Shown: positions 55,531-64,000 of the stretch, piece after piece
How the letters are laid out: every line of letters begins with the position of its first letter
How positions within the stretch are numbered: position 1 is the stretch's first letter
Assembly: GCF_030122805.1 (NCBI RefSeq)
Contig: NZ_CP126080.1
Coordinates: 1,803,001-1,867,000 of the forward strand
Source of the DNA: Mesobacillus sp. AQ2
Lineage (GTDB): Bacteria > Bacillota > Bacilli > Bacillales > Cytobacillaceae
Length of the DNA: 64,000 nt
Direction: 5' to 3'
The notes under the pieces: model-generated
Database searches by the model: none
What the model was told of the DNA's origin: nothing
Seen by the model: the letters and a program-made list of their open reading frames with translations, nothing else
Translations under genes and position numbers: made by a program

Positions 55531-56619
55531 GTGGAAAAGATAAGAGTTCTCATCGTAGATGATTCAGCTTTCATGAGAAAGCTGATCAGCGACTTTCTAT
55601 CAGAACACCCAGAGATAGAGGTTATTGGCTCGGCGCGAAACGGAGAGGATGCAGTAAAGAAATTCCGGGAAATGCGCCCTGATGTCATTACGCTTGATGT
55701 CGAAATGCCAAAACTGAATGGGCTCGATGTCCTGAAAATAATCATGCAGGAACGCCCGCTTCCAGTCGTCATGCTTTCCAGCACGACTAAAGAAGGTGCG
55801 GACACGACACTGCAGGCAATTCAGGCAGGTGCTGTGGATTTTGTGGCAAAGCCTTCAGGATCCATATCAATTGATCTACATAAAGTCAAAACAGAGTTAA
55901 TTCAGAAAGTGTTGTCTGCGAGCAAGGCAAATCTATCCAAAATAAACAGTCAGCACGAACCAAGAACGGTCAGGAAACAGTTATCCATTGCAATAGAACC
56001 AGAGAAAAAGCCAGCTGAGGCCCTGTACAACAGAAGATTCAGTCAAGAATCAAAAAAAATCGTCTGTATCGGAACGTCAACAGGCGGGCCAAGGGCTCTG
56101 CAGCAAGTTTTAACATCACTTCCAAAAGATATCTGCGTGCCTGTGCTTGTTGTCCAGCACATGCCGCCTGGCTTTACCAAGTCCCTTGCCAGCCGACTGG
56201 ATTCCTTGAGCGAGATTACCGTCAAGGAAGCGGAGGATGGAGAGCTGCTGCAAAAAGGAACAGCATATATAGCACCTGGAGGATTTCATCTCGAGGTTAA
56301 GAGTGTTGGCCCGGCTCTGGCAATCAGCCTGAGTCAATCACCTCCCCGAAACGGTCATCGTCCTTCCGTGGACGTAATGTTCGAGTCGGTCAGTACCATC
56401 CAGAATTACTCGAAAATCGCTGTCATCATGACCGGGATGGGTGCGGATGGCTCAAAAGGGCTGGTTGAATTGAAAAAGAACGGCATGGTAAAAGCGATTG
56501 CCGAATCGCAGGATACATCGATTGTATTTGGGATGCCTAAAGCAGCGATTGCAACGAACATGGTTGATGAAGTGGCAAATGTCGATCACATTGCTGACAC
56601 AATCATGAATTATATTTAA
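55531..56619 (+). CDS. cheB: Chemotaxis protein-glutamate methylesterase CheB
   Basis: Receptor demethylase/deamidase. 362 aa: receiver domain with Asp56 (TLDVEMPKLNG) and a methylesterase domain with Ser183 (GTSTGGP), His210 (VQHMPPGF) and Asp306 (GMGADG). GTG 55531. Confidence 0.97.
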   Translation: MEKIRVLIVDDSAFMRKLISDFLSEHPEIEVIGSARNGEDAVKKFREMRPDVITLDVEMPKLNGLDVLKIIMQERPLPVVMLSSTTKEGADTTLQAIQAGAVDFVAKPSGSISIDLHKVKTELIQKVLSASKANLSKINSQHEPRTVRKQLSIAIEPEKKPAEALYNRRFSQESKKIVCIGTSTGGPRALQQVLTSLPKDICVPVLVVQHMPPGFTKSLASRLDSLSEITVKEAEDGELLQKGTAYIAPGGFHLEVKSVGPALAISLSQSPPRNGHRPSVDVMFESVSTIQNYSKIAVIMTGMGADGSKGLVELKKNGMVKAIAESQDTSIVFGMPKAAIATNMVDEVANVDHIADTIMNYI

Positions 56620-56638
56620 GGCCGGAGGTGCGGTGCAC

Positions 56639-58702
56639 ATGGAATTAAACCAATATCTTGAAGTGTTTTTAGAAGAAAGTAGAGAGCATTTGCAGAACTG
56701 TAATGAGCAGCTGCTCGAGCTGGAGAAAAATCCACAGGATTTATCGATCATTAATGAAATTTTTAGATCTGCCCACACGTTAAAAGGGATGTCAGCAACG
56801 ATGGGATATGAGGATCTCGCTAGCCTGACGCATCAAATGGAAAACGTTCTTGATGCTATCCGCAATAATCGTTTGCTCACGACTCCAGAAATACTCGATG
56901 TTATCTTTATGGCTGTTGACCATCTCGAGGAAATGGTTGAATCAATTGCTGCCGGAGGAGATGGGAAGAAGAACGTTTCCGATACAGTCGAGAAGTTGAA
57001 GTTAATTGAAAAGGGAGAGCCCTTGTCCCGTTCGGCAGATTTGGAAGTGGCTGCTGCTGCAACGCTTGAAGCATCTCCTAAGTCCTCCTCCAACTATGAT
57101 GAATTTGAACTGACCGTTTTAAAGCAGTCTAAAGAGCAGGGGTTCGGTGTGTATGAAATACAAATCGGATTGCGTGAAGATTGCCTGCTGAAAGCTGCCC
57201 GGGTGTACATGGTATTTGAAGTGCTGGAAAAAATCGGAGAGGTAATCAAAGCGAACCCTTCAGTTGAACAGCTAGAGGAAGAGCAGTTTGATGATGAGTT
57301 TTCTGTAACGATCATCACAAGGGAGAATCCTGAAGATGTCAAAGGCAAGATCATGAAGGTATCTGAAGTGGTCAAAACGGATGTAATGCCAATCGATTTC
57401 AATACAGCAAACCCGGAATTAACGATTGAAATCCCGGAAAAAAAAGCCGTTGCAGATACAGAAAAGGCCCCAGCAGCTGAATCGTCCTCTGCCAATGCAA
57501 TACCAGAGGCAGCGCCTGTCCAAGACGGTAAGAGCAGCATTAAACAGCAGACTAATAGCAAAACTATCCGTGTAAATATCGAACGGCTCGATATTCTCAT
57601 GAATTTATTTGAAGAATTAGTCATCGACCGCGGCCGATTAGAGCAAATATCCAAGGAATTGGAGAATGGGGAACTAACTGAAACGGTTGAGCGTATGTCC
57701 AGGATTTCCGGAGACTTGCAAAACATCATCCTGAATATGCGGATGGTGCAGGTGGAGACGGTATTCAATCGTTTCCCTAGAATGATCCGTCAATTAGCGA
57801 GGGACTTGAATAAAAAAATCAATCTTGAAATCGTCGGCGCGGAAACAGAATTGGATCGTACTGTCATTGATGAAATAGGCGACCCGCTTGTGCACTTACT
57901 GCGAAATTCTGTAGACCATGGCATTGAATCACCCGAAGCTCGCAGGGCCAAGGGCAAGAACGAAGAAGGAACCGTGGTGCTGCGTGCATTCCATAGCGGA
58001 AACCATGTGTTCATTGAAATTGAAGATGATGGTGCTGGAATCAACAAAGACAAAGTATTGCAAAAAGCCATCAGCAAGGGAATCATTACGGAACAATCTG
58101 CTGCTGGCTTTACGGATAAACAAGCATTTGAATTGATTCTTTCATCAGGTTTTTCTACAGCAGAGACTATTTCGGATATCTCAGGACGTGGAGTAGGCCT
58201 GGATGTTGTTAAGAATACCATCGAATCACTGGGAGGCTCGATTTCTATTGATTCCAAGGAGAATCAGGGCACGATCTTCTCGATACAGCTTCCGCTTACA
58301 TTATCAATCATTTCGGTCATGTTAGTGGAAATCCAGAAAGAGAAATTCGCTATTCCTCTGTCTTCCATCATTGAGACAGCGATAATCAAGGATTCTGAAA
58401 TCATGAATGCCCATAATCAAAAGGTGATTGATTTCAGGGGCAAGGTCGTCCCGCTGCTATTCCTAAAAGATATCTTCGAGGTTCCTTACGAAGGTGATGA
58501 GGATCAATTCCACTCTGTCATTATCGTTCGAAAAGGAGATAAAATGGCTGGTTTAATCGTCGACTCCTTCATTGGCCAGCAAGAGGTAGTCCTTAAATCG
58601 CTAGGAAATTACTTAACCAATGTTTTTGCGATTTCCGGTGCAACGATTCTTGGTGACGGCCAGGTAGCATTGATCGTGGATTGCAACGCATTGATTAAAT
58701 AG
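56639..58702 (+). CDS. cheA: Chemotaxis histidine kinase CheA
   Basis: Receptor-coupled kinase. 687 aa: HPt domain with phosphorylated His46 (RSAHTLKGMSATMGY), P2 CheY/CheB-binding domain (about residues 160-265), dimerisation helices (LEELVIDRGRLEQ-type), HATPase with LLRNSVDHGIE and DDGAGI, and a CheW-like P5 domain. ATG 56639 follows CCGGAGGTG; the GTG at 56633 is closer and less likely. Confidence 0.97.
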   Translation: MELNQYLEVFLEESREHLQNCNEQLLELEKNPQDLSIINEIFRSAHTLKGMSATMGYEDLASLTHQMENVLDAIRNNRLLTTPEILDVIFMAVDHLEEMVESIAAGGDGKKNVSDTVEKLKLIEKGEPLSRSADLEVAAAATLEASPKSSSNYDEFELTVLKQSKEQGFGVYEIQIGLREDCLLKAARVYMVFEVLEKIGEVIKANPSVEQLEEEQFDDEFSVTIITRENPEDVKGKIMKVSEVVKTDVMPIDFNTANPELTIEIPEKKAVADTEKAPAAESSSANAIPEAAPVQDGKSSIKQQTNSKTIRVNIERLDILMNLFEELVIDRGRLEQISKELENGELTETVERMSRISGDLQNIILNMRMVQVETVFNRFPRMIRQLARDLNKKINLEIVGAETELDRTVIDEIGDPLVHLLRNSVDHGIESPEARRAKGKNEEGTVVLRAFHSGNHVFIEIEDDGAGINKDKVLQKAISKGIITEQSAAGFTDKQAFELILSSGFSTAETISDISGRGVGLDVVKNTIESLGGSISIDSKENQGTIFSIQLPLTLSIISVMLVEIQKEKFAIPLSSIIETAIIKDSEIMNAHNQKVIDFRGKVVPLLFLKDIFEVPYEGDEDQFHSVIIVRKGDKMAGLIVDSFIGQQEVVLKSLGNYLTNVFAISGATILGDGQVALIVDCNALIK

Positions 58703-58748
58703 ATTCCTTGGCAGGCTAAGGAAGAATGATATTTTAGGAGTGATGAAG

Positions 58749-59204
58749 ATGGCTGAAAGTTTGGTTTCAGATTTGAAAGTGATCGTATTCCAATTGAATC
58801 AAAAAGAATATGCGGTTCCTGTTAGTCAGGTTAGGTCAATTGAAAAAATCATGCATATTACAAGAGTTCCACATGTGAACCCGTTTGTGAAAGGGGTTAT
58901 GAACCTTAGAGGAGTGGTTACTCCGCTATTGGATTTGCGTGTCAGGTTCGGCATGGAGGAACAAAGTTACTCAGACAGCACTCGAGTCATCATTGTTGCG
59001 GATGAGGATAAAGAAGTAGGTTTGATTGTGGATGGAGCAAATGACGTCATTGATATACCGTCAAGCATGATTGAACCCCCGCCGGAGGTAGTAGGCCTTG
59101 CTGCAGAGGGGTTCATCAAAGGAGTTGCCAATCTCGACAGAAGGTTATTGATTTTAATTGATTTGGATAAAATTCTTGAGTCCGATGAAGAAAAAGCTTT
59201 ATAG
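58749..59204 (+). CDS. cheW: Chemotaxis coupling protein CheW
   Basis: Couples receptors to CheA. 151 aa SH3-like fold with VIVFQLNQKEYAVPVSQVRSIEK, GVMNLRGVVTPLLDLR and DGANDVIDIP. ATG 58749 is eight bases after AGGAG; ATG 58743 is possible. Confidence 0.96.
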   Translation: MAESLVSDLKVIVFQLNQKEYAVPVSQVRSIEKIMHITRVPHVNPFVKGVMNLRGVVTPLLDLRVRFGMEEQSYSDSTRVIIVADEDKEVGLIVDGANDVIDIPSSMIEPPPEVVGLAAEGFIKGVANLDRRLLILIDLDKILESDEEKAL

Positions 59205-59222
59205 GCGGAAAGGAATCTGGCT

Positions 59223-59864
59223 ATGACTTTTCTAAAAAGCATTTCGGACGTTCACCTGGATATTTTAAAAGAGGTCGGTAATATTGGAGCTGGACATGCT
59301 GCAACAGCCTTATCTACCTTAATGAATAAAAAGATTGATATGAAGGTGCCCAGTGTCAGAGTTGTGTCTTTCGATGAAGTGATGGAACTGGCAGGAGGAG
59401 CGGACAATGTTGTAGCGAGCGTGTTTCTCCGGATTGAGGGGGAGGCTCCGGGGAGTATGTTTTTTATCCTTCCTCTTCCTCAGGCAGAAAAATATATCCG
59501 CCAGCTGACAAAGAACCAGACATTCACATTCACCGATGAACAGGACAATGAGCTGGCGTTGTCGGCACTTCAAGAATTAGGCAATATTCTATCAGGTTCA
59601 TATCTTTCTTCTTTGTCCGATTTTACTAATTTGAGCCTGTATCCATCTGTTCCTGCGCTTAGTATTGATATGGTGGGGGCAGTCGTCAGTTTTGGGCTGT
59701 TGGAGTTATCACAGGTAAGTGATTACGCAATTGTGATTGATACGGCACTGGATGAAGAAGATGCCAAGCTGCCAGAAAGTGTGAAAGGCCATTTCTTTTT
59801 GTTGCCTGATCCCGATTCATTCCATATCATTTTTTCTGCGCTGGGAGTAAAGGTGGATGCATAA
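59223..59864 (+). CDS. cheC: CheY-P phosphatase CheC
   Basis: 213 aa, with two phosphatase-type helices: [16 protein letters not shown] and [19 protein letters not shown]. Part of the Bacillus CheC-CheD-CheY-P adaptation loop. Its end overlaps cheD by eight bases. Confidence 0.96.
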   Translation: MTFLKSISDVHLDILKEVGNIGAGHAATALSTLMNKKIDMKVPSVRVVSFDEVMELAGGADNVVASVFLRIEGEAPGSMFFILPLPQAEKYIRQLTKNQTFTFTDEQDNELALSALQELGNILSGSYLSSLSDFTNLSLYPSVPALSIDMVGAVVSFGLLELSQVSDYAIVIDTALDEEDAKLPESVKGHFFLLPDPDSFHIIFSALGVKVDA

Positions 59865-60354
59865 AACAGCAGAAATCGTTAAAGTGGGCATTGCCGATAT
59901 GAATATTGTGAAAGTACCTGATTTGATCCGGACTACTGGACTGGGATCATGTGTTGGCGTAGTGCTGTATGATCAGGGTGCTGAATTGGCTGGCATGGCG
60001 CATGTTATGCTTCCCGATTCATCACTCTCCCGTACCGAACCGCTGAATAAGGCGAAATTCGCTGATACAGCAATCAAAGAACTTTTGGAGCTCATGATTC
60101 AATCAGGTGCAAGACAGGCAGGCATTAAAGCAAAGATTGCCGGGGGCGCACAAATGTTCCAATTTTCAGGCAGCAGTGACATGATGAGAATCGGACCAAG
60201 GAATGTAGAGGCAGTTTTACAGGAATTGAAAGAATTTCGTATCCCGCTTATGGCCCACGATGTCGGCGGCAATAGCGGCAGGACCATAGAATTCGACCCG
60301 AAGACCGGTTTAATGCAGATCAGGACTGTGAATAAAGGGAATAGTGAGATTTAG
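59857..60354 (+). CDS. cheD: Chemoreceptor glutamine deamidase CheD
   Basis: 165 aa; activates receptors and stimulates CheC. Catalytic Cys32 ([12 protein letters not shown]) and His49 (GMAHVML), plus the IAGGAQMF motif. ATG 59857 inside the cheC end. Confidence 0.96.
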   Translation: MHKTAEIVKVGIADMNIVKVPDLIRTTGLGSCVGVVLYDQGAELAGMAHVMLPDSSLSRTEPLNKAKFADTAIKELLELMIQSGARQAGIKAKIAGGAQMFQFSGSSDMMRIGPRNVEAVLQELKEFRIPLMAHDVGGNSGRTIEFDPKTGLMQIRTVNKGNSEI

Positions 60355-60402
60355 TTTGGATAGCAACTAGAAAAAAGCGTAATGCGCGTGAGGAGGATGA
60401 CA

Positions 60403-61164
60403 ATGGTGCGAGGATCCACTTCGGAAGAACAGATTACATGGGATAAATGGGTACAATCCCGAGATCCGGATGCGGGGAATATGCTGATAAAAAAATATAT
60501 GCCACTTGTTTCCTACCATGTGCAAAGAATCTCTGTGAGTCTTCCGAAGAGTGTTTCCAGGGATGATTTAAGAAGTTTAGGAATGATTGGATTATATGAT
60601 GCTCTGGAAAAATTCGATCCAAACAGGGATCTGAAGTTTGATACATATTCTTCATTTCGGATTCGCGGGGCAATTTTGGACGGATTAAGAAAGGAAGACT
60701 GGCTCCCAAGAAGTACCCGGGAAAAAGCAAAGAAAATAGACGCAGCAATTGAGAGGCTCGAACAGCGCCACATGCGCAATGCGACCATCGAGGAAATCGC
60801 CACAGAATTGAATATGGATGAAACGGAGATATACACGACTATAAATGAACATTTTTTCGCGAATGTCCTCTCAATAGATGAGCATCCAAATGAAAATGAT
60901 GAGCGTGATAACCAGTCATTCATAATCAAGGACGATAAGGCTGAAATTCCTGAGGACAAGCTGATAAAGTCTGAGCTGCTTGACGAAGTAGCTGATAAAA
61001 TCTCTAAATTGAATGATAAAGAGCAGCTTGTATTAAGTTTGTTTTACAAAGAAGAATTAACGTTAACAGAAATCGGTCAAGTCATGAATTTATCTACCTC
61101 CAGAATTTCGCAGATTCATTCAAAGGCAATTTTTAAGCTAAGAAAATGGCTGGAGTCAGCCTGA
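60403..61164 (+). CDS. sigD: RNA polymerase sigma factor SigD (motility sigma, FliA/WhiG type)
   Basis: Sigma-28 type factor for late flagellar, chemotaxis and autolysin genes. 253 aa: region 2 (YMPLVSYHVQRI, DLRSLGMIGLYDALEKFDP, FRIRGAILDGLRKEDW), region 3, and region 4 (LTLTEIGQVMNLSTSRISQIHSKAI). ATG 60403 lies six bases after AGGAGG; two upstream in-frame ATGs are closer to or overlap that site. Placed near the end of the fla/che operon, where distance from the promoter limits its level in B. subtilis. Confidence 0.97.
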   Translation: MVRGSTSEEQITWDKWVQSRDPDAGNMLIKKYMPLVSYHVQRISVSLPKSVSRDDLRSLGMIGLYDALEKFDPNRDLKFDTYSSFRIRGAILDGLRKEDWLPRSTREKAKKIDAAIERLEQRHMRNATIEEIATELNMDETEIYTTINEHFFANVLSIDEHPNENDERDNQSFIIKDDKAEIPEDKLIKSELLDEVADKISKLNDKEQLVLSLFYKEELTLTEIGQVMNLSTSRISQIHSKAIFKLRKWLESA

Positions 61165-61183
61165 TAGAAGGCAGGAGATGGAT

Positions 61184-62566
61184 GTGGCGACGGATTATTT
61201 AGTGAGGATATCCAAAGATAGGCTTTCTGCAGAACTGGAACTCAATATCCAGGATCAGGATTTTGCTATATCTGTTCGAAATCTATTGGGTTACTTGGAG
61301 AAAGAGCAAGTCGTGTTCGGTATTAAAATGGATGTATTGGCGCAAATTGCCGAAAGTCCTGCTTCTGTTGAATATCCTGTGGCAATAGCGGTTGGAATGG
61401 AGAATGTGGATGGTGAAGATTCCTATCTGCGCAATGAACTAGAACAAACAAGCATTGAGGAACAGAAAGTCTTTCATTTCCGCACGATTATGCATATCCC
61501 TTCAGTAACGAAAGGTCAGCTGCTCGCAAGTGTGGTCCCTCCTGTCAATGGAACACCTGGAAAAGACGTGACCGGAAGAATCGTTCCTGCAAAGCCTGGC
61601 CGGCCGCTAAAGGTTAAAGCAGGGAATAATGTTGTGTTCGAAGCTGGACAATTCTATGCCGCATGCGATGGACAAATGAGTGTTACGCAGAAATCCATTT
61701 CCGTTAATCCTGTGTATGAGGTAAGAGGAGATCTTGATCTGAGAACAGGGAATTTGGATTTTGTAGGCAATATCGTCATAAAAGGCAATGTTCCCAGCGG
61801 CTATGAACTGAAAGCCGGCGGGGATATCATCGTAGATGGACTTGTTGAAGCAGCCAATCTCCAGGCTGGAGGAAATATTGTCATTAAAGGCGGAGTGGCC
61901 GGAGCCATGAAGGGCCGGCTGACTGCAGGCGGGAACGTGTTCGCCAATTACCTTAACCAGGCAAATGTAAAAGCTGGCCAGGATATCATTGTCAAGACAT
62001 CCATTCTGCACAGCAAACTGACAGCTGCTGGAAATGTGGACTGCCAAACTGGAACCATCATCGGAGGCACTATTTCGGCTGGCCGAAATATTTCAGTCAA
62101 GGAATTGGGGAATGAGCTCTTTACTAAAACAGAATTAGCTGTGGGCTGGGACCCATTGTTGGAGAAAACTGAACAGGACACGATTGCTTCCATCGAAACA
62201 GCCAAAATCAATATCCGGAAACTGACAGAAATAGAAGTGAAGCTTGCTGAAATTGGCAGGCATGCAGGTACCTTAACGAACGAGCAGAAGCAAATGATAG
62301 CGAAACAGCGGAATACCAGGCTGCAAGTTGAAAAATCCCTTGAGGAACTGTTGGCCGATCTGGAGTTTTTACAGCTTGAAAAACAAGATCGATTGAATTC
62401 CTGCTTAACCGTAAATGATAAGGTATTTCCAAATACGAAAGTTTTTTTCGGGAAGTACGCTTTCCTGACAAACCAGATATATAAAAAGGTGAATTTCCAT
62501 CTCGAAAATAGTGAGATTTCGATTAATCCGATTGTAAAACTCGAACCATCACTAGTTAGGAAGTGA
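61184..62566 (+). CDS. DUF342 (FapA-type) protein, function unknown
   Basis: 460 aa. The central part is a beta-helix-like run of glycine/asparagine repeats (DLDLRTGNLDFVGNIVIKGN, GGDIIVDG, AGGNIVIKGG, AGGNVFANY, AGQDIIVK) typical of DUF342/flagellar assembly protein A; the C-terminal third is a coiled coil. GTG 61184 is chosen because GGAG sits at the right distance; ATG 61178 is the alternative. Genes of this family follow sigD in several Bacillaceae. Role in motility is inferred from position only. Confidence 0.85.
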   Translation: MATDYLVRISKDRLSAELELNIQDQDFAISVRNLLGYLEKEQVVFGIKMDVLAQIAESPASVEYPVAIAVGMENVDGEDSYLRNELEQTSIEEQKVFHFRTIMHIPSVTKGQLLASVVPPVNGTPGKDVTGRIVPAKPGRPLKVKAGNNVVFEAGQFYAACDGQMSVTQKSISVNPVYEVRGDLDLRTGNLDFVGNIVIKGNVPSGYELKAGGDIIVDGLVEAANLQAGGNIVIKGGVAGAMKGRLTAGGNVFANYLNQANVKAGQDIIVKTSILHSKLTAAGNVDCQTGTIIGGTISAGRNISVKELGNELFTKTELAVGWDPLLEKTEQDTIASIETAKINIRKLTEIEVKLAEIGRHAGTLTNEQKQMIAKQRNTRLQVEKSLEELLADLEFLQLEKQDRLNSCLTVNDKVFPNTKVFFGKYAFLTNQIYKKVNFHLENSEISINPIVKLEPSLVRK

Positions 62567-62567
62567 C

Positions 62568-62882
62568 ATGATGAGCCTCAAAGCAATCGAAATGCAGATT
62601 GCTCTTCCGAGGACACATGATGCCGGCAAAATTCAAGAGCAACTTCAACAGCGGGGACAGCATCTTCAGGAACATGCGGCACAAAGTGTGACGAAGGAAG
62701 ATGAATTAAAACGCAAAACGGTGATTAAAAACAACCAGAAGCAGGAAGCCCGCCTGAATCAGGATGGCGGCCAACCAGGCCACCATCAGCAAAAAGACAG
62801 GGACGATAAAAAAAGCAAGGATGATCAAGATGTACAGCCACACCACCCTTATAAAGGGAAGGTGATTGATTACAGCGGATAG
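62568..62882 (+). CDS. Small charged protein between DUF342 gene and swrB, function unknown
   Basis: 104 aa, rich in Q, K, D and H, with no signal peptide or membrane segment and probably largely disordered. The N-terminus (SLKAIEMQIALPRTHDAGKIQEQLQQRG) is amphipathic; the tail is DDKKSKDDQD followed by HHPYKGKVIDYSG. ATG 62568 or 62571, both near AGGAAGTG. It is one base after the DUF342 gene and 9 bases before swrB, so it belongs to the operon. Confidence 0.8.
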   Translation: MMSLKAIEMQIALPRTHDAGKIQEQLQQRGQHLQEHAAQSVTKEDELKRKTVIKNNQKQEARLNQDGGQPGHHQQKDRDDKKSKDDQDVQPHHPYKGKVIDYSG

Positions 62883-62891
62883 AGGGATATA

Positions 62892-63476
62892 ATGACCACT
62901 TTTCTACTACTCTTAAGCCTCATACTGAACGCGGCAGCAATCTTCGCCATTATCCTATTATATTTACGGCAGAATCGGCTTGTTGAAGCAGAAAAAAAAC
63001 AGGGAAAAATCATCAGCGAAATGGAAGAGATTTTTTCGTCCTATCTATTTGAATTGAAAGAAGAGAATGATAAGTTTCTTGAGTTGATGTCAAACAGCAA
63101 TATTAAATTAAATACGGACAAAGCGGAAAAGCCTGCTGATGTAACAGATATGGGATCACAGAAGGACCCCGAAGCCAGAGACCACGAAATCCAACAACAC
63201 CGTCCCGGTAAAGGTATATCTTATCACGCTGCAAGACAGGCATATCATAAAGCCAGTGAAACAACCACAATTACCCCTGGAGATACGGATGAGACAGAAA
63301 TCGATGTCGGCCAAACTGCGGATCCAGGACCAGAAACAAAAGAACTCACCTTGTTTGATCAGGTTACAGCCATGAGACATCAGGGGCTGACGATCGAAGA
63401 AATAGCCAGGGATCTTGATAAAGGGAAAACAGAGATTGAACTTTTGCTTAAATTTCGGCAAAATACGAAAGATTAA
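62892..63476 (+). CDS. swrB: SwrB-like swarming/flagellar assembly protein (YlxL)
   Basis: 194 aa: one N-terminal membrane helix (about residues 3-24), a coiled coil, a long polar linker, and a C-terminal helix-turn-helix-like end (DQVTAMRHQGLTIEEIARDLDKGKTEIELLLKF). This end matches SwrB/YlxL, which activates the flagellar export apparatus in B. subtilis; the linker is not conserved. Last gene of the fla/che operon. No terminator is visible before rpsB. Confidence 0.85.
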   Translation: MTTFLLLLSLILNAAAIFAIILLYLRQNRLVEAEKKQGKIISEMEEIFSSYLFELKEENDKFLELMSNSNIKLNTDKAEKPADVTDMGSQKDPEARDHEIQQHRPGKGISYHAARQAYHKASETTTITPGDTDETEIDVGQTADPGPETKELTLFDQVTAMRHQGLTIEEIARDLDKGKTEIELLLKFRQNTKD

Positions 63477-63477
63477 C

Positions 63478-63506
63478 TTGATTGTCAGTTTTATTTATGC
63501 TATATT
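63478..63506 (+). promoter_or_regulatory. SigA promoter of rpsB with extended -10
   Basis: TTGATT (63478-63483), 17-bp spacer, TATATT (63501-63506) preceded by TGC. It begins two bases after the swrB stop. Confidence 0.65.
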
Positions 63507-63512
63507 ATCTCA

Positions 63513-63619
63513 TGGTGTTAATACACACGTTCAATGATTTGGCCAGATGGTGCTGCCAGGCAGTTCCTGGCTGAAGGTGATTTGGACGGAGGAAATCAAA
63601 ACCATTAGGAGGAAACACA
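63513..63619 (+). ncRNA. Structured rpsB leader
   Basis: About 107 untranslated bases with GCCAGG/CCTGGC hairpin (63555-63571) and GC-rich flanks in an otherwise AT-rich spacer. r-protein leaders that bind S2 are known upstream of rpsB in several bacteria. I see the structure but cannot assign it to a named family. Confidence 0.45.
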
Positions 63620-64000
63620 ATGTCAGTAATTTCTATGAAGCAACTGCTTGAAGCTGGTGTACACTTCGGTCACCAGACTCGCCGTTGGAACCCTAAGATG
63701 AAGAAATACATCTTCACTGAGCGTAACGGCATCTACATCATCGACCTTCAAAAGACTGTTAAGAAGGTTGAAGAAGCATACAACTACGTGAAAGAGCTAG
63801 CTGGTAACGGCGGTACTGTTCTTTTCGTAGGTACTAAGAAACAAGCTCAAGATTCTGTTAAAGAAGAAGCAGCTCGTTCTGGTATGTACTATGTGAACCA
63901 ACGCTGGTTGGGCGGTACTTTAACAAACTTCGAAACAATCCAAAAGCGTATCTCTCGTCTTAAGAACATTGAAAGAATGTCTGAAGATGGAACTTTTGAA
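63620..64000 (+). CDS. rpsB: 30S ribosomal protein S2 (partial, runs off window)
   Basis: The first 127 codons of S2: [41 protein letters not shown] and [12 protein letters not shown]. Strong ribosome site AGGAGGAAAC. U-ending, highly expressed codon use. The frame is open to the window edge. Confidence 0.98.
   Translation, partial: MSVISMKQLLEAGVHFGHQTRRWNPKMKKYIFTERNGIYIIDLQKTVKKVEEAYNYVKELAGNGGTVLFVGTKKQAQDSVKEEAARSGMYYVNQRWLGGTLTNFETIQKRISRLKNIERMSEDGTFE

Overview
The window is a 64 kb stretch of chromosome from a low-to-mid GC Gram-positive bacterium of the family Bacillaceae. Nearly every gene is on the + strand, and the gene order (recG-fapR-plsX-fabD-fabG-acpP-rnc-smc-ftsY-ylxM-ffh-rpsP-ylqCD-rimM-trmD-rplS, then topA-trmFO-xerC-hslVU-codY, then the fla/che operon through sigD and rpsB) is that of the Bacillus subtilis core chromosome. 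Proteins closely resemble the B. subtilis ones but differ throughout, so this is a relative (Mesobacillus/Neobacillus/Bacillus sensu lato type) and not B. subtilis. The exact genus cannot be fixed by eye.

Layout: 0.2-6.2 kb holds recG and the fatty-acid regulon fapR-plsX-fabD-fabG-acpP, with a clear FapR operator on the fapR promoter. 6.3-14.6 kb holds rnc-smc-ftsY, ylxM-ffh and rpsP-khpA; a small MITE-like element sits directly in front of rnc. 14.9-21.8 kb holds ylqD-rimM-trmD, rplS with its leader, lepB, rbgA, rnhB, and the ylqG-ylqH pair, which looks like a diverged copy of a flagellar FliK/FlhB-C pair. 22-25 kb holds sucCD (with a perfect-consensus CcpA cre and a structured leader) and dprA. 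25.4-33.2 kb holds topA, trmFO, xerC, hslVU and codY. 33.2-33.9 kb is the largest gap: three successive terminators, a repeat remnant and the AT-rich control region of the flagellar operon. 33.9-63.5 kb is one very long operon of flagellar basal body, export, motor-switch and chemotaxis genes ending in sigD, a DUF342 gene, a small charged protein and a SwrB-like protein. rpsB starts at 63.6 kb and runs off the window.

How the genes work together: the first half supplies housekeeping functions (lipid synthesis, SRP targeting, ribosome and tRNA maturation, chromosome condensation, succinyl-CoA synthetase, topology). The second half builds and steers the flagellum, with sigD at the end closing the loop to late flagellar genes. 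CodY, encoded just upstream, is known in B. subtilis to repress this operon.

The genome is not perfectly plain: intergenic spaces carry two families of dispersed Bacillus-type repeats (one with a compensated central hairpin), a MITE with 9-bp target duplication, and several unexplained structured leaders (before sucC, before codY and before swrD). No CRISPR array, prophage, tRNA/rRNA gene or intact IS transposase was seen. I saw no new defence or biosynthetic system; the most unusual items are the ylqG-ylqH pair and the RNA/repeat elements.
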